NCBI GenBank assembly: GCA_012934845.2
Contig: WNNJ02000778.1
Coordinates: 1 to 64,000, forward strand
Length of the DNA: 64,000 bases
Source: Pomphorhynchus laevis
Taxonomy: Eukaryota; Acanthocephala; Palaeacanthocephala; Echinorhynchida; Pomphorhynchidae
Reading direction: 5' to 3'
The position numbers and the translations under genes were made by a program. The notes below the pieces were generated by a model, which searched no databases, was not told where the DNA came from, and saw only the letters and a list, made by a program, of their open reading frames with translations. This document shows positions 23,075-33,110 of the stretch, one piece after another. Numbering within the stretch: the first letter of the stretch is position 1; every line of letters starts with the position of its first letter.

Positions 23075-25275
23075 AAAAATAATTTATCTTTACGATATAA
23101 ATTAATAATAGTTTTAATTGATGGTAATTTAATGTTCATATCTACATATATTGGATAAATTTGTTCGCTTATTGAATAAAAATTGTTAGAGTTAAATACA
23201 CATATATCATCAATATATCAAAACATATTTCATATCTTTAGATAATTTAGATTTATTTTTTAAACAGCTATGAAAAAATTAATATTCTTTAAAGCTTAAA
23301 AATAAGTCAGCTATAATTTGGCTACTATTACCTCCTATTGGAACACCTTTTATTTGTCTAAATATAGATGACCCTACCTTTAAATAATTTTGATTTATCA
23401 AAATATTTAAGGATTCTAGTAATTCAATTTTATCCATATATTTATATTTACTTGATGGTTTAATTTTTGTTAGATAGGCGTTATAATTATTATAACATAT
23501 ATTAATCATATATTAATTTTTGAACAGTTATGAACAAATTCATATTCTATAAAGCTTAAAAATAAGTCAGCTATTATTGGGCTACTATTATCACCCATTT
23601 GAACACCTTTTACTTGTCTAAATATAGATGTGCGTTAGATATGCGTTATAATTATTATAACATATATATGTATATCTTTTCCGAATATAAGATTAATTAA
23701 TTTTACTAACGCTTCTTTAATATCTACTAAATCTAGATTTGTATAAAGCGCACTAAAATCGTATGTATTTATATTCTAAAAATTTATTACTTGTGTTTGT
23801 TCTAAAAATTCATTTGTAGAATTAATACTGAAATAGTGTTTTATACCAGTATTAATTTCGATTACCTTGCTATATTTTTTAAAATGTGCTTTAATTACTT
23901 TAAGTATTTTATTCATATAAACAGAAAGTGGTTTTAATGTACATTTAAACGCACTACATATGAACCTAGGTTTTATTGGATTTTTATGTAATTTTGGATT
24001 CCAATATAATATAGGTATAGTTTTATTATCTAATTCAACCTTTATACCCTTTTTATCCATTATAGAACAGTGACTTGTAATAATTGTTTCTAAACTCAAC
24101 TCACTACGTTCATATGCTGAATTTACATTTAAATCATTAGAATTAACCTCTTTTACTAGTATATCATAATAAAGCTTTTTGTATATGAAGACAAAGTTAT
24201 TTCTAGCTTTATCAATAGTTGTTATTATATAGTTATCCTTTAATTTAGTAAGTTCTTTATACATATCTTTATTAATTTTATCTTTCCTTTTATAATTGTT
24301 TGTTATTTTCATTTTATTTTTAATTTTATCAAATATATAATCTTTCCAAATTTTTATCTTAGATATATTCGAGCTTTCACTACTAATCAGCTTACTAAAG
24401 TAATCATTTAAGTTATTATATAACGAACTGTAAATTTTATTTTTGTCGTTGTTGTTATTTAATCTATATTTATACCCTTTCGATAGCAGCTTTCTTAATT
24501 CACAATTTTCAATTAATTCTAGATTATGGGTACATATATGTTCATTTATTTTATCAAAACTAAGACTTTTACAATTGCATTCTGTTTCCATTATGTTTCT
24601 AATATTATCGTTACATATTGATTTTAATTCTTTATTATAATTACAAATTTTTCGTCCTAATGGTGGTAGGAGTTTATACCTTATTTTAGGAATATATTTA
24701 CTTAAATCTGACCCTATTATTTCTTTACTTTTAGAATTATTTACAAGTCCGGCTATATTTATGTTATCTATACATTTATTAATGAAGTTTATGGTTAATG
24801 TATATTTTCTATTGTTATTATTAACATTTATTGTCCGATTATAGTATTTTATATTACAATAACTGTCTATTATACAACTTAGCCTATCATAGTCGTTAAT
24901 TAATTTTTGATTTATTCAACATTTGATATCGTTCGAAAAACTTCTTATATTTACATAAAGATCTTTTAGCTTATTATCACTTAAAAGTTGTTTTAATATT
25001 TCTAATTGTTCATTTATATACATATCTTTTTTAATATTTTTAACTCTATTTTTCCTATTCCTTTTATCACCATGACTTCTTGGTTTGCGTTTAACCGGAT
25101 TATTATAATATAGTTGTTTATTATGTATTATACTACTTCTGCCAATTCCTTGTACCACGTCATTCAATCCTAATGGGTACATGGAATTAAGCGTTTTAAT
25201 CCAAAAATCTTCTTTTTCTAATAGTTTTTGATTTAATATTGAAATGTTTTCTTCGATAATATGTTCTTTATTAAT

Positions 25276-25790
25276 GAAGTTTATGGTTAATGTATATTTT
25301 CTATTGTTAAAGTATATTTATGTTATCTATAAATTTATTAATGAATTTTTTTTGTATATTTTTTTACATTTATTGTACGATTATGGTATTAAAGTTTATG
25401 GTATTATATAAGTTTTTCAAATGTTTATCTTTGATGTATTTAAGCTTTTACTATAAATCAACTTATCAAAGTAAGCATTTAAGTCATTATATAACAAATT
25501 GTAAATTTTATTTTTGTCGTTGTTGTTATTTAATCTATATTTATACCCTTTTGATAGCATTTTTGTTTTCAATTAATTCTAGATTATGAATTAATTGTAA
25601 TCTAGAATTAATTATTATCGTTATATTTATTATTATCGTTACATTTTGATTTCAATTTTATCATCATTACCTATAGATTTCAATTCTTTATAATTGCAAA
25701 TTTTTCATTCCAATGGCGGTAATAACTTATACCATATTTTAGGAATATATTTACTAAAATCTGATCTTATTATTCCTTTATTTAGAATTA
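25276..25790 (-). mobile_element. Naiad-type RT fragment (copy N4)
   Basis: Antisense pieces matching the linker/RT start of N3, for example the reverse complement of the sequence around AAGCATTTAAGTCATTATAT and the YRLNNNND region (about 25490-25560). It is heavily rearranged and no long frame remains. Confidence 0.65.
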
Positions 25791-25895
25791 TAGTAGCTCC
25801 TTCTGATGACCTATAATCCGTATTATGATATATCGTCTATTATTTGTTAGTCAATTCATAAAAATTGACTTTTATTTTAAATTTTAGTAATAAAT
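25791..25895 (+). mobile_element. Naiad-type 3' end piece
   Basis: CTTCTGATGACCTATAATCC followed by GTTAGTCAATTCATAAAAAT matches the 3' UTR of N1 and N2. It is short and lacks the final signature. Confidence 0.55.
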
Positions 25896-26092
25896 TGTAT
25901 AAAATCTTATATAATTATTTATTAAAAAATTATTGATGGATAATAAACGCACAGAAATATAAACGAATAAAAATAAACGCCCAGTAATATAATCTCTGTT
26001 AGAAATACTGAAACTATGTATTCATGATACGACTATTTTTCTACTTATTTTCAAGCAAGTTTTATGGAATTTTTTATATAATTTAACAAATT

Positions 26093-26465
26093 TAAACTAT
26101 CAAGTGAAAAATTTTATGGATGTATAATAAATAATATGCTTTGTAGTAGAATAAGGTACACTAAATAATCAAATTTCATCAGAGAAAATACGTCATTACC
26201 ATGTTTTTGGCCTTGTTGCTATGTTAGGTGAAGAATATGGGCCGAAACCTGATAACATAGCAGTTCCGTCTGATGACCTCTAATCCTTATTATACATGGT
26301 CTCATTTATTTGCTAATTCATAAAAATTGATATTATTTTAAATTTCAATTTTTTATTTTAACTTGATATAAATATAAATTGTATAAAATATTGTAAAATA
26401 TTTTATTTATCTTTATTTTTATTTATAAATAGTATAAAATTTATAGACTCATTTATTTGATTTAT
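26093..26465 (+). mobile_element. Naiad-type 3' end with hairpin
   Basis: It starts in the last codons of the RT (AAATTTTATGGATG...), carries the conserved hairpin (GCTATGTTAGG ... GGGCCGAAACCTGATAAC, 26215-26275), and ends in a worn terminal signature (ATAGACTCATTTATTTGAT). Confidence 0.7.
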
Positions 26466-26524
26466 TAGTGAAGATTATAAATAATAAATAAAGATTTTCT
26501 TAAATACACAAAAATCGAGGAAGC

Positions 26525-26760
26525 GAAGTTTATGGTCAGTGTATATTTTTTTATTGTTATCATTAACGTTTATTGTCCGATTATAATATTTTAAACTGTC
26601 TGCAATCAAACTGTCTGCAATCAAACTGTCTGCAATCAAACTGTCTGCAATCAAACTGTCTGCAATCAAACTGTCTGCAATCAAACTGTCTGCAATCAAA
26701 CTGTCTGCAATCAAACTGTCTGAAATAACTGTTTGCAATACTCCAATATACTTGAATTAG
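26525..26760 (-). mobile_element. Naiad-type fragment expanded by a minisatellite
   Basis: The antisense fragment corresponds to the linker-RT boundary (reverse complement of CGGACAATAAACGTTAATGA and its surroundings). It is interrupted at 26593-26727 by the 15-base tandem repeat, which seems to have grown from the ACTGTCT word in the element itself. Confidence 0.6.
26593..26727. repeat. 15-bp minisatellite, nine units
   Basis: AAACTGTCTGCAATC is repeated nine times head to tail. The first eight units are identical and the last is changed (AAACTGTCTGAAATA). The period keeps both strands open, which produces repetitive spurious frames. Confidence 0.95.
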
Positions 26761-26880
26761 CAATCAAACACTGGGTTGTAGTTAAAATCGATATTCTACA
26801 ATCCGCTTCACTGTACTGTATTACAAATTAAACAACTCACTCGTAACCATATGCGAACGCAAGATTAACGACACATTTTT
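26755..26880 (+). repeat. Dispersed 130-150-bp repeat, copy 1
   Basis: The core GATATTCTACAATCCGCTTC, then TTACAAATTAAAC and ACGCAAGATTAACGACAC, is shared with 27055-27215 and, more weakly, with 28185-28335. It is non-coding and of unknown family. Copies 2 and 3 follow directly after Naiad or family E 3' ends. Confidence 0.55.
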
Positions 26881-27045
26881 TTATTTTAAATTTCAATTTT
26901 AAATTTTAACTTGATATAAATTATATGAAATCTTATATAAAATTATTAAGTTATTTATAATTATTTTATTATTTATTATTTAATTATTTTATTAATATTA
27001 TTATGTTTAATTTATAAATAAATACATGTAGACTCAGTTAACTGA
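26880..27045 (+). mobile_element. Naiad-type 3' terminus, solitary
   Basis: A/T-rich tail of the family ending GTAGACTCAGTTAACTGACC at about 27027-27046. No RT part is attached. Confidence 0.6.
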
Positions 27046-27054
27046 CCTAATCGT

Positions 27055-27215
27055 TAGCAATTTTATATTTAATTGATTACAATATGCCCTAATAACCAAT
27101 CAACAACTGCGTTATAATTAGAATTGATATTCTACAATCCGCTTCACTTTACCATATTACAATTTAAACTACTAACTCGTAGTCATGTTCGATTGCAAGG
27201 TTAACGACGTAATTG
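27055..27215 (+). repeat. Dispersed 130-150-bp repeat, copy 2
   Basis: It shares the GATATTCTACAATCCGCTTC core with copy 1, followed by ACAATTTAAACTACTAACTC and GATTGCAAGGTTAACGACG. Confidence 0.55.
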
Positions 27216-27317
27216 TTTACATTGTCGATTTGCATGATGTTCGCTGTGTCGTTGTAAATTCACAATAAATTTACCAAGTTACGTTGATTTGGGACAAGGT
27301 AACTTGTCCCAAAGTTA

Positions 27318-27420
27318 CCTTGTAACTTGTCTTTGGGACACCTGGGCTATCTCGGTATTAGTCTTCTTTTCGAGAGGACGTCCCTTTGAGCAAAAGCTAA
27401 GGGGACGTTATATTATAATA
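27318..27420 (+). mobile_element. Family E LINE 3' fragment
   Basis: ACACCTGGGCTATCTCGG followed by GAGAGGACGTCCC matches 27835-27890 and 47880-47930, the same 3' segment of family E. It is only about 100 bp. Confidence 0.75.
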
Positions 27421-27654
27421 GCAAAGGCTATTATAATATTAATATAAATATTATAATATAATAAATATTTTTCCAAATATTTTGATATTTTTATAAACGT
27501 CAAATTCGACTTTGAATATATAGTTTTCCTTGAATTGCCTAGAAATACTTAAATGGTACAATGACATACATAACGAATTAAATTCAGATTCACAAATTAT
27601 TCTAAAGATATAATACGTTATTGTGTTTTGCTAATCAGTATTATATATTTGCCT

Positions 27655-28180
27655 CTGAACCACTCACTACCTTCACAAGTCGAGTATAATACCTGGGGTT
27701 CACCGTTACGGTGAACTGGTCGGCAAAAGCTGACCTGGATAGACTTAAACGTATCCTGAAGAGAGCTAGGTGGGCCCTGAAACAAGCCCAGCATCTGTCA
27801 TTTAAGGGAAAACCCAGGTTCGCCTTTGCGGTACCTGGGCTATCTCGGGATTAGTCTTCTTTTCGAGAGGACGTCCCCCTAAGCAAAGGCTAAGGTTTCT
27901 TAAGCTCCTCGTCTCTCGTTTAACCAGCATAGTCCGCGCCGATTGGATTCTTCGAGAGGGGGTGAAAGACCTCGGGTGGTTCAGTCGGAAACCGGCGTGT
28001 TGGATTGGCTGTGGGGCTTAGATCCCTCTGAATTCGAGGCCGTAAAAGTGGGAATAAGAAGACCATTGCAAATTGCAGTCGTTGAAGATTTGGTCGTACT
28101 TACTATTTTGTTAATTATGTTATCTAGTTTATTTGATCGGTTGTATTTTTTAATGAAACCCTTATTTATTTAAACCAAGT
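27655..28180 (+). mobile_element. Family E LINE, 3' end (copy E2)
   Basis: The sequence encodes the end of the RT region (VNWSAKADLDRLKRILKRAR-type peptide, about 27712-27790) and the GC-richer 3' segment shared with 15395-15560 and 47930-48115. It is strongly 5'-truncated. The open frame 27943-28173 lies in this non-coding-looking tail and is probably not a gene. Confidence 0.8.
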
Positions 28181-28184
28181 TAGC

Positions 28185-28335
28185 CGATTTTATATTAAAT
28201 TGTTTACAATATACGCAAGCCAGCAATTAACAACTGCGTACTAGTTATAATTGGTATTCTACTTCCGCTATACTCTACTACTTTACAACAAACAACACAT
28301 TTATCGTGTCTGTGAATATAAAATTAAACGGTATC
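28185..28335 (+). repeat. Dispersed 130-150-bp repeat, copy 3 (diverged)
   Basis: Compared with copy 2, ACAATATACGCAAGCCAGCA, CAACTGCGTACTAGTTATAA and GGTATTCTACTTCCGC correspond in order, with more changes. Confidence 0.4.
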
Positions 28336-28489
28336 GTTTCTTACAATAGACTGAGAAAGTCCCCTTTCAACAAATGATTTCTTGTCAGAAAGCATGTAAA
28401 CAATAAATTATTGTTTAAACTTTAAATAATTAATTTAAACTTCATTAATGAATTTAATTTACTTTAAATTAATATAATCACTCGAATGT

Positions 28490-29000
28490 ATTTTTGGTTC
28501 TCTTCTAAACTTCTTTGTGGACGTCGGCCACGAGCTTCACCACGTACCAAATCATTTGTAAATCTACTTAAAAATGTTGAGTCGATCATCCACATCTTCA
28601 TAGGTTATTACTTCAAATTCAAATGAAGTCTTCACAGGTTCCGTCGATATACTGATTCGCGATATGATTGTCATTTAACATGTTATCTGAAATTTGGTTA
28701 AACTGTCTTCAATTTAAACTGAACTCAATTCCCTTTTCACCAGTCGTTGTACTTTTTGGTTTCGGTTGTCCACTTCATGTGTCATTTAATGATACTTTGC
28801 TAGCATCATCGGATTTAGTTCTCCGGTTCTTTGTTCTCAAATTCAATAAGTTTTCTTTACTTATGTCTGTTATTTCATCTTTTTACTCATTTACCTGAGT
28901 TCGTTAAATTTTTAACTTTAAGGATGCTTTTCGAATTACCGTCCTCGATTTGTTTAGGTCAACTTCATCCGTCAAAATCACTCGTTAGGCTAATTTTAAA
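28490..29000 (-). pseudogene. Decayed coding-like sequence, unknown
   Basis: On the minus strand several polar peptide stretches sit close together in shifting frames: FTNDLVRGEARGRRPQRSLE (about 28490-28575), EVITYEDVDDRLNIF, and KSRTVIRKASLKLKI near 28960. The composition is protein-like, unlike the surrounding A/T noise, but no family is recognised and stops are frequent. It could be a degraded retroelement or host gene. The plus-strand frames here look like shadows. Confidence 0.25.
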
Positions 29001-29394
29001 TTATCATTTTGTTTCGACTTATCTCAATTAGCATAATGCATGAGTGACAATAATAGTGGCATGATGCATGGCAAAAGTGACTCTAGAATTCAATTGTCAA
29101 ATCATGAAGCAAACACCATTAGCATGGTTAGCCAAGTTTGTGATAAAATACGAAATTCCCTTGACGAAAGTGTCTCCTTTAAATCTAGGCCTGGCGTTAG
29201 TTGATACTAAACAAAAAAATAAAAAAAATTGATTTAGTAGATAACAAAGTTTAACGTAATGAATATTACGTTGAATTATATTATTTTTCTTGTGAACGTA
29301 ATGATTAATATGCGAATCTAAAATTTAATTTAAATTATAATTTCACCGAATTAACTAAAGTTAATTTAGTTAACTAAATCGGCAAACGCATAAT

Positions 29395-29590
29395 CCGCGC
29401 GACTTCCGAACCCTAAGCCCGTGCTTTTCTGTTCCAACAGATCAGCGTAGCCGGTCAGCGGGGAAATGCAGCATACATAATGGAGAGCATGAGCGGAGGA
29501 GGGTCGTCAATGCTGCTTCAGTGATGGGTAGTAGCGTGATATTTCCGTATCTACGTCAACCCGGCATGAAGTTATCAAGACAACACGACA
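29395..29590 (+). other. GC-richer island with an acceptor-like site
   Basis: This sequence is much richer in G+C than its neighbours. It contains a strong splice-acceptor-like run TGCTTTTCTGTTCCAACAG at about 29424-29442, after which 27 codons stay open (ISVAGQRGNAAYIMESMSGG...) to a stop. This may be a last exon, a repeat or chance. No partner exon is identified on this strand. Confidence 0.25.
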
Positions 29591-30064
29591 AATGTTGGAA
29601 ATGAACATTTTTTATACTGAAATGTGTTGACATAATTAACTAAAATTTAATTTAAATTTTATTATACTTTAAATGTAATCCTTACTAAAAGTCTCCATAA
29701 AATAGATTATGATTGCGTTTGGTATGGTGCCTCTCTGGTTTAAGCATTTGGTCAAGTAACAATACAAAATGTGACAACGTTACATTCCAACATTAATCTC
29801 AATTCTTTTACAAATATATCATAAATAAACCAGGGAATATTTAAGATATTAATCATATAACAATAATGAGTAATTAAATAAATTAGCAATTAAAGAGATC
29901 GTTACGGGACGAAATCTCTTTTACGATTTATTCTATAAATTATTTCTTAGCTCTTTTGATCGGAGCAAATACTTAAGCATTATCGTGTGACTCCGATGGA
30001 TTTATGAATTTATTATTTTCAAAGTTTATAGTTAAAATTCGGCGAATTTCAATGAGGTACTTAC

Positions 30065-30316
30065 GGCTTTGTTGTGGTAGATTAAGATTTGTAGTCGTCG
30101 TGGGCGTGCTGCAGTTGAAGTTGTTGGTGATCCTTGCTGTAATGAGGTCGTGGTAGATGATAGTGAGGACAAGGTTGGTGGTATTACTAGAGGTGCTAAT
30201 GTGATTAACGTTCCAGATGATTTCAAACCAACTTCAACACTGAAGTCTTCTCCAATACACACCAGACCGAGATACGAAATTTTAATCGTTGTTCTAACTC
30301 GTACTGATTTATCCAT
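30065..30316 (-). CDS. Candidate first coding exon of an unknown host gene
   Basis: It starts at ATG 30316 (MDKSVRVRTTIKISYLGLVC) and runs 84 codons to a consensus donor (GCC then GTAAGTACC) in phase 0. A short hydrophobic patch near residues 13-20 is followed by a Ser/Thr/Pro-rich stretch (SSLSSTTTSLQQGSPTTSTA, residues 50-69) and a basic segment (ARPRRLQILIYHNK). I do not recognise a domain, and no continuing exon with a clear acceptor was found downstream on this strand. Codon content is less A/T-biased than the flanks, which supports coding, but the call is weak. Confidence 0.3.
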
Positions 30317-30329
30317 GTATTATGTTAAC

Positions 30330-31935
30330 TAAAATAAGTCGAATTTATTTATTTTTCCGTGCATTTTGCCAGTATTTATAAAAAATACTCCAGTCAAAAA
30401 AAAACTAAATAAGTGAAACAAGGGTGTGTCATATTGTGTAACGGTTTCTATCCATTCATAAGTTAGTTGTTAATTGTCATTCTCTCTGCTAAAGTTAATT
30501 TTCATCTAAAAAATATTTAACTTTCCGTGATTCACCTTATACCTAAAAATCAGGGTTTATTTATTATTTTTTAATAAAAAAATAACCTTGATAGAAAAAT
30601 CAAGGTTAAAATATTACCTGATAGCTTGCAGAAGGTTTAAGTTAAATTGTTAACCAAATTTCAACTCCTAAATATTTGTTTCTTCATTCAAAGTAAAAAC
30701 AGCAAACGAAAAGCTTGCTTCCCTTTGACTTTTACTCAAAGGGAAAAATTGGTAAATTATTATGCAAGCGTATGCTCCTAACGTTAACTTAGAATAAGCA
30801 TCTTTTTGGAGAATCTCAAGGTTATACTTGATTGTACTATTGCGAAGAATTAAATTCTGCTTCAGTGCTCATGTTGGTAACGATCGTGATACATCAAATG
30901 GAATGTAAGCAAAGAACGGAGTTCATAATCTAAATGCAAGTTAAATTATAATAATGTTAAATTATTACGTTTGTTCAAGTAAGGACATATCAATAGCCAA
31001 CAGCACGTATAAACATAAGAATATCCATGCTTGTACTTTGCATTATAATGATCTAGATTAAAGATAATTGATCAATTTTGTAATCGTAACATCCACGACG
31101 TTATGCTCTGAATATCTGTGTGGATAAAACGCTGAGTTATCAACCGATCACTACCTTGTAGTAAAATTTGTCGACAGGGACTTTACCAGACAGATCGGGT
31201 AAGCACAAACTTTGTTCAAGTGCACGTTGATAACGACTGACAGATTCATTTATTAAGCTGCATTTTACAAGTTACATCCAAGAGATGGACTTTGCTCAAT
31301 TACTGGGATATCTGAAGAATGTCCAACAGGCATAAGTGATGTTCAGAAACCCTTGTTACGCCATTATGATCTTGATACCTTTAAAGTTTGCTGACTCATA
31401 CCACTAGATAAAAACCCTTTAATTCGAACAATCGGGGTAAGAGATGTCATTTGTCAAATACTCGACAAAATGCGCTTTAAGAATTTTGACGAATACTCAA
31501 AATGAAAGAATCTTCATTCAATTATATGCCTGGTCAAATAGGCCGTAGTTGAAGCCGCGACACATTATGTTCGGGAGTTTTATTCAAAGGATAAATTCTA
31601 TATAAAAGGAAATTACATCAATTGTTGCAAATTGAACATTTTTGTTTTGGACATTTATGTATTTACTAATATTTTCAAGAAATTTTTCTGTTTGGTAGGT
31701 ATGAATCTACATGTATCAGTAAAGGCTGGAAAAATTTATAAAGTACCTGGTTTAACTTTTCAGTGGGCGTTCCATTTGTGCTGATAATAGGTCTGCCGAT
31801 ATAATTTTCAACAATGGATGTAATTTCCTTGTATATCAGAATACCACATGAACGAGGAATATAAGCAATAGTAGAGATAAAACAGAAAACAAACACAGTC
31901 TAATGCTGTGCCGTTTCGACATTGTTTAGACTCAT
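30330..31935. other. Unannotated stretch
   Basis: No gene or recognised repeat was seen. The short minus-strand frames at 31675-31999 overlap the edge of the inverted repeat at 31936 and have no support. Confidence 0.5.
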
Positions 31936-32138
31936 CAGTATCGGACACCTCTACTGCTGGATGCAGAGAGGAGCGGTAGACGGCTGCGTAAACTAACAAT
32001 GACTTATCAGTGAGATACGAATATCACACTGGAAGTATACACTCCCAGTGTGCTATTCGTATCACACTGATGAGTCATGGTTAGTCTACTCAGCCGTCTA
32101 CCTGGCCTCTCTGCATCTAACAGTGGATGTATCCAGTA
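31936..32138. repeat. Imperfect inverted repeat, about 100-bp arms
   Basis: Arms 31936-32032 and 32041-32138 pair imperfectly. Examples are GATGCAGAGAGG with CCTCTCTGCATC, GGTAGACGGCTG with CAGCCGTCTACC, and GATACGAATA with TATTCGTATC. The centre is the nearly palindromic CACACTGGAAGTATAC. A CTGATGAGTC word lies in the right arm (plus) and another on the minus strand just outside the left arm. It is probably an old MITE. Confidence 0.7.
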
Positions 32139-32379
32139 CTTAGTTAATTACAATAAAATACACAGATTTATTTTACAATGAACCAGCTAACAGAGACATG
32201 CGCAGTATGCCATTTACGGTTTCGTCTTACGGCTTCAGGACTGCTGTTTAAACACGGCAAGTGCCGGATCCAGCAGACCACAACTTTTAATTTGCGATGA
32301 ACATGATACATCAGCGGCTTAAGCGGAAAACAACAATAACCAGGCCGACATCGACTCAATTGGCTCAATTCAGCTGCCA

Positions 32380-33110
32380 TTCACCGATTGTTTAACGCCC
32401 GTTTTGGAGCGCCACTGTCCCATGATCCTACGTATCCCGCAGGGCTCTCGAGCTTTAGTCGCGCAGACACTTGAAACGGCTCTTGGGCATGTAAATACCG
32501 ACCCCAAAGCCTGGTCAATCTGGGTAGCCCTCTTTTACTTTGCAAATGCTTGCCTTGGTGTTAGCAGCAAGGGATTAAGGGAGGACAACGGTACGAGCCT
32601 GACTGCAAAGATCAAGCAAGCTACACAGTCATTCTCTGTCATCTAATCATCACTATGAAACGAGCAACATAAACGGAAGTCTATGAATAATAATGTCTCG
32701 AGTATCGTGGGAACATCGTCAAGATCCATCGAGGAGGTGGCGAAGATGATAACAAGGAAGGTCGAAGACGGGGACATCAGAGGGGCTATTAGAATTGCTT
32801 CAAGTGGCGAAAAGCTCGCCCCTTTATCCCACTAAAATGCTCAGATGATGCGCCTTACATATCCACCGAGAAACACTAATATTCAATCCGGTATATACTC
32901 AACAGATCTCCCAGAGGCAATCATAGCAACTTCGGATGACGTTATCGCAGCGATGCGCTCTTTTCCTAAGGGAACGGCGGGAGGTTTTGACCGATTTCGC
33001 CCACGTCACCTTCAAGACCTAGTTGGTATAGGAGGCACTTGTAGAGACACAGGACTTGTCAAACAGTTGACAAATTTCATCAATATCGTCCTCAAAGGAA
33101 GTGTAATAAA
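32380..33110 (+). mobile_element. Non-LTR RT fragment (N-terminal half of an RT protein)
   Basis: The pieces 32404-32646 (MILRIPQGSRALVAQTLETA ... AWSIWVALFYFANACL) and 32845-33174 (DDVIAAMRSFPKGTAGGFDR, then RPRHLQDLVG) match the order seen in a widespread group of LINE-like RT proteins, in which a helical N-terminal region precedes the G(S/T)AGG-D-RP-HL block. Stops lie between the two pieces. The fragment ends where the inverted arm of the Penelope element begins (about 33110). The clade is not resolved. Confidence 0.55.

Larger units (their letters stand above)
20948..25275 (-). mobile_element. Naiad-type Penelope-like element, mosaic (copy N3), with Merlin inside
   Basis: In element order, 24916-25270 encodes the end of the GIY-YIG domain (EKEDFWIKTLNSMYPLGLN) and the linker. 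23776-24591 is a long open RT piece (271 codons, with TIPILYWNPKLHKNPIKPRF). 23640-23760 continues it. Then the RT palm region appears twice: once at about 23515-23650 with the same deletion as copy N1, and again at 23279-23509 without it, as in N2. The last RT segment and 3' UTR follow at 20948-21867, and the LNNLIDTYFKLGYY segment also appears twice (21327-21536 and about 21640-21790). The terminal signature lies at 20957-20979. The copy is therefore a join of two subfamilies or of two adjacent insertions. Merlin splits it at 21868-23074. Confidence 0.85.

Noticed and set aside
26475-26763. Repetitive reading frames over the minisatellite
   Set aside because: The 15-base period keeps frames open automatically; no flanking coding sequence supports them. 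It is also not a CRISPR array, because there are no spacers.
28668-29031. Two plus-strand hydrophobic frames
   Set aside because: They look like shadows of the decayed minus-strand coding-like sequence, with no start context or homology.
31905-31960. Hammerhead on the minus strand (CTGATGAGTC ... GTCGAAAC)
   Set aside because: Stem II would pair GUC with GUC, leaving a central U-U mismatch, and no good stem I closes the structure.
32168-32380. Minus-strand 70-codon frame
   Set aside because: No motif and no splice support; it overlaps the lead-in to the RT fragment on the other strand.
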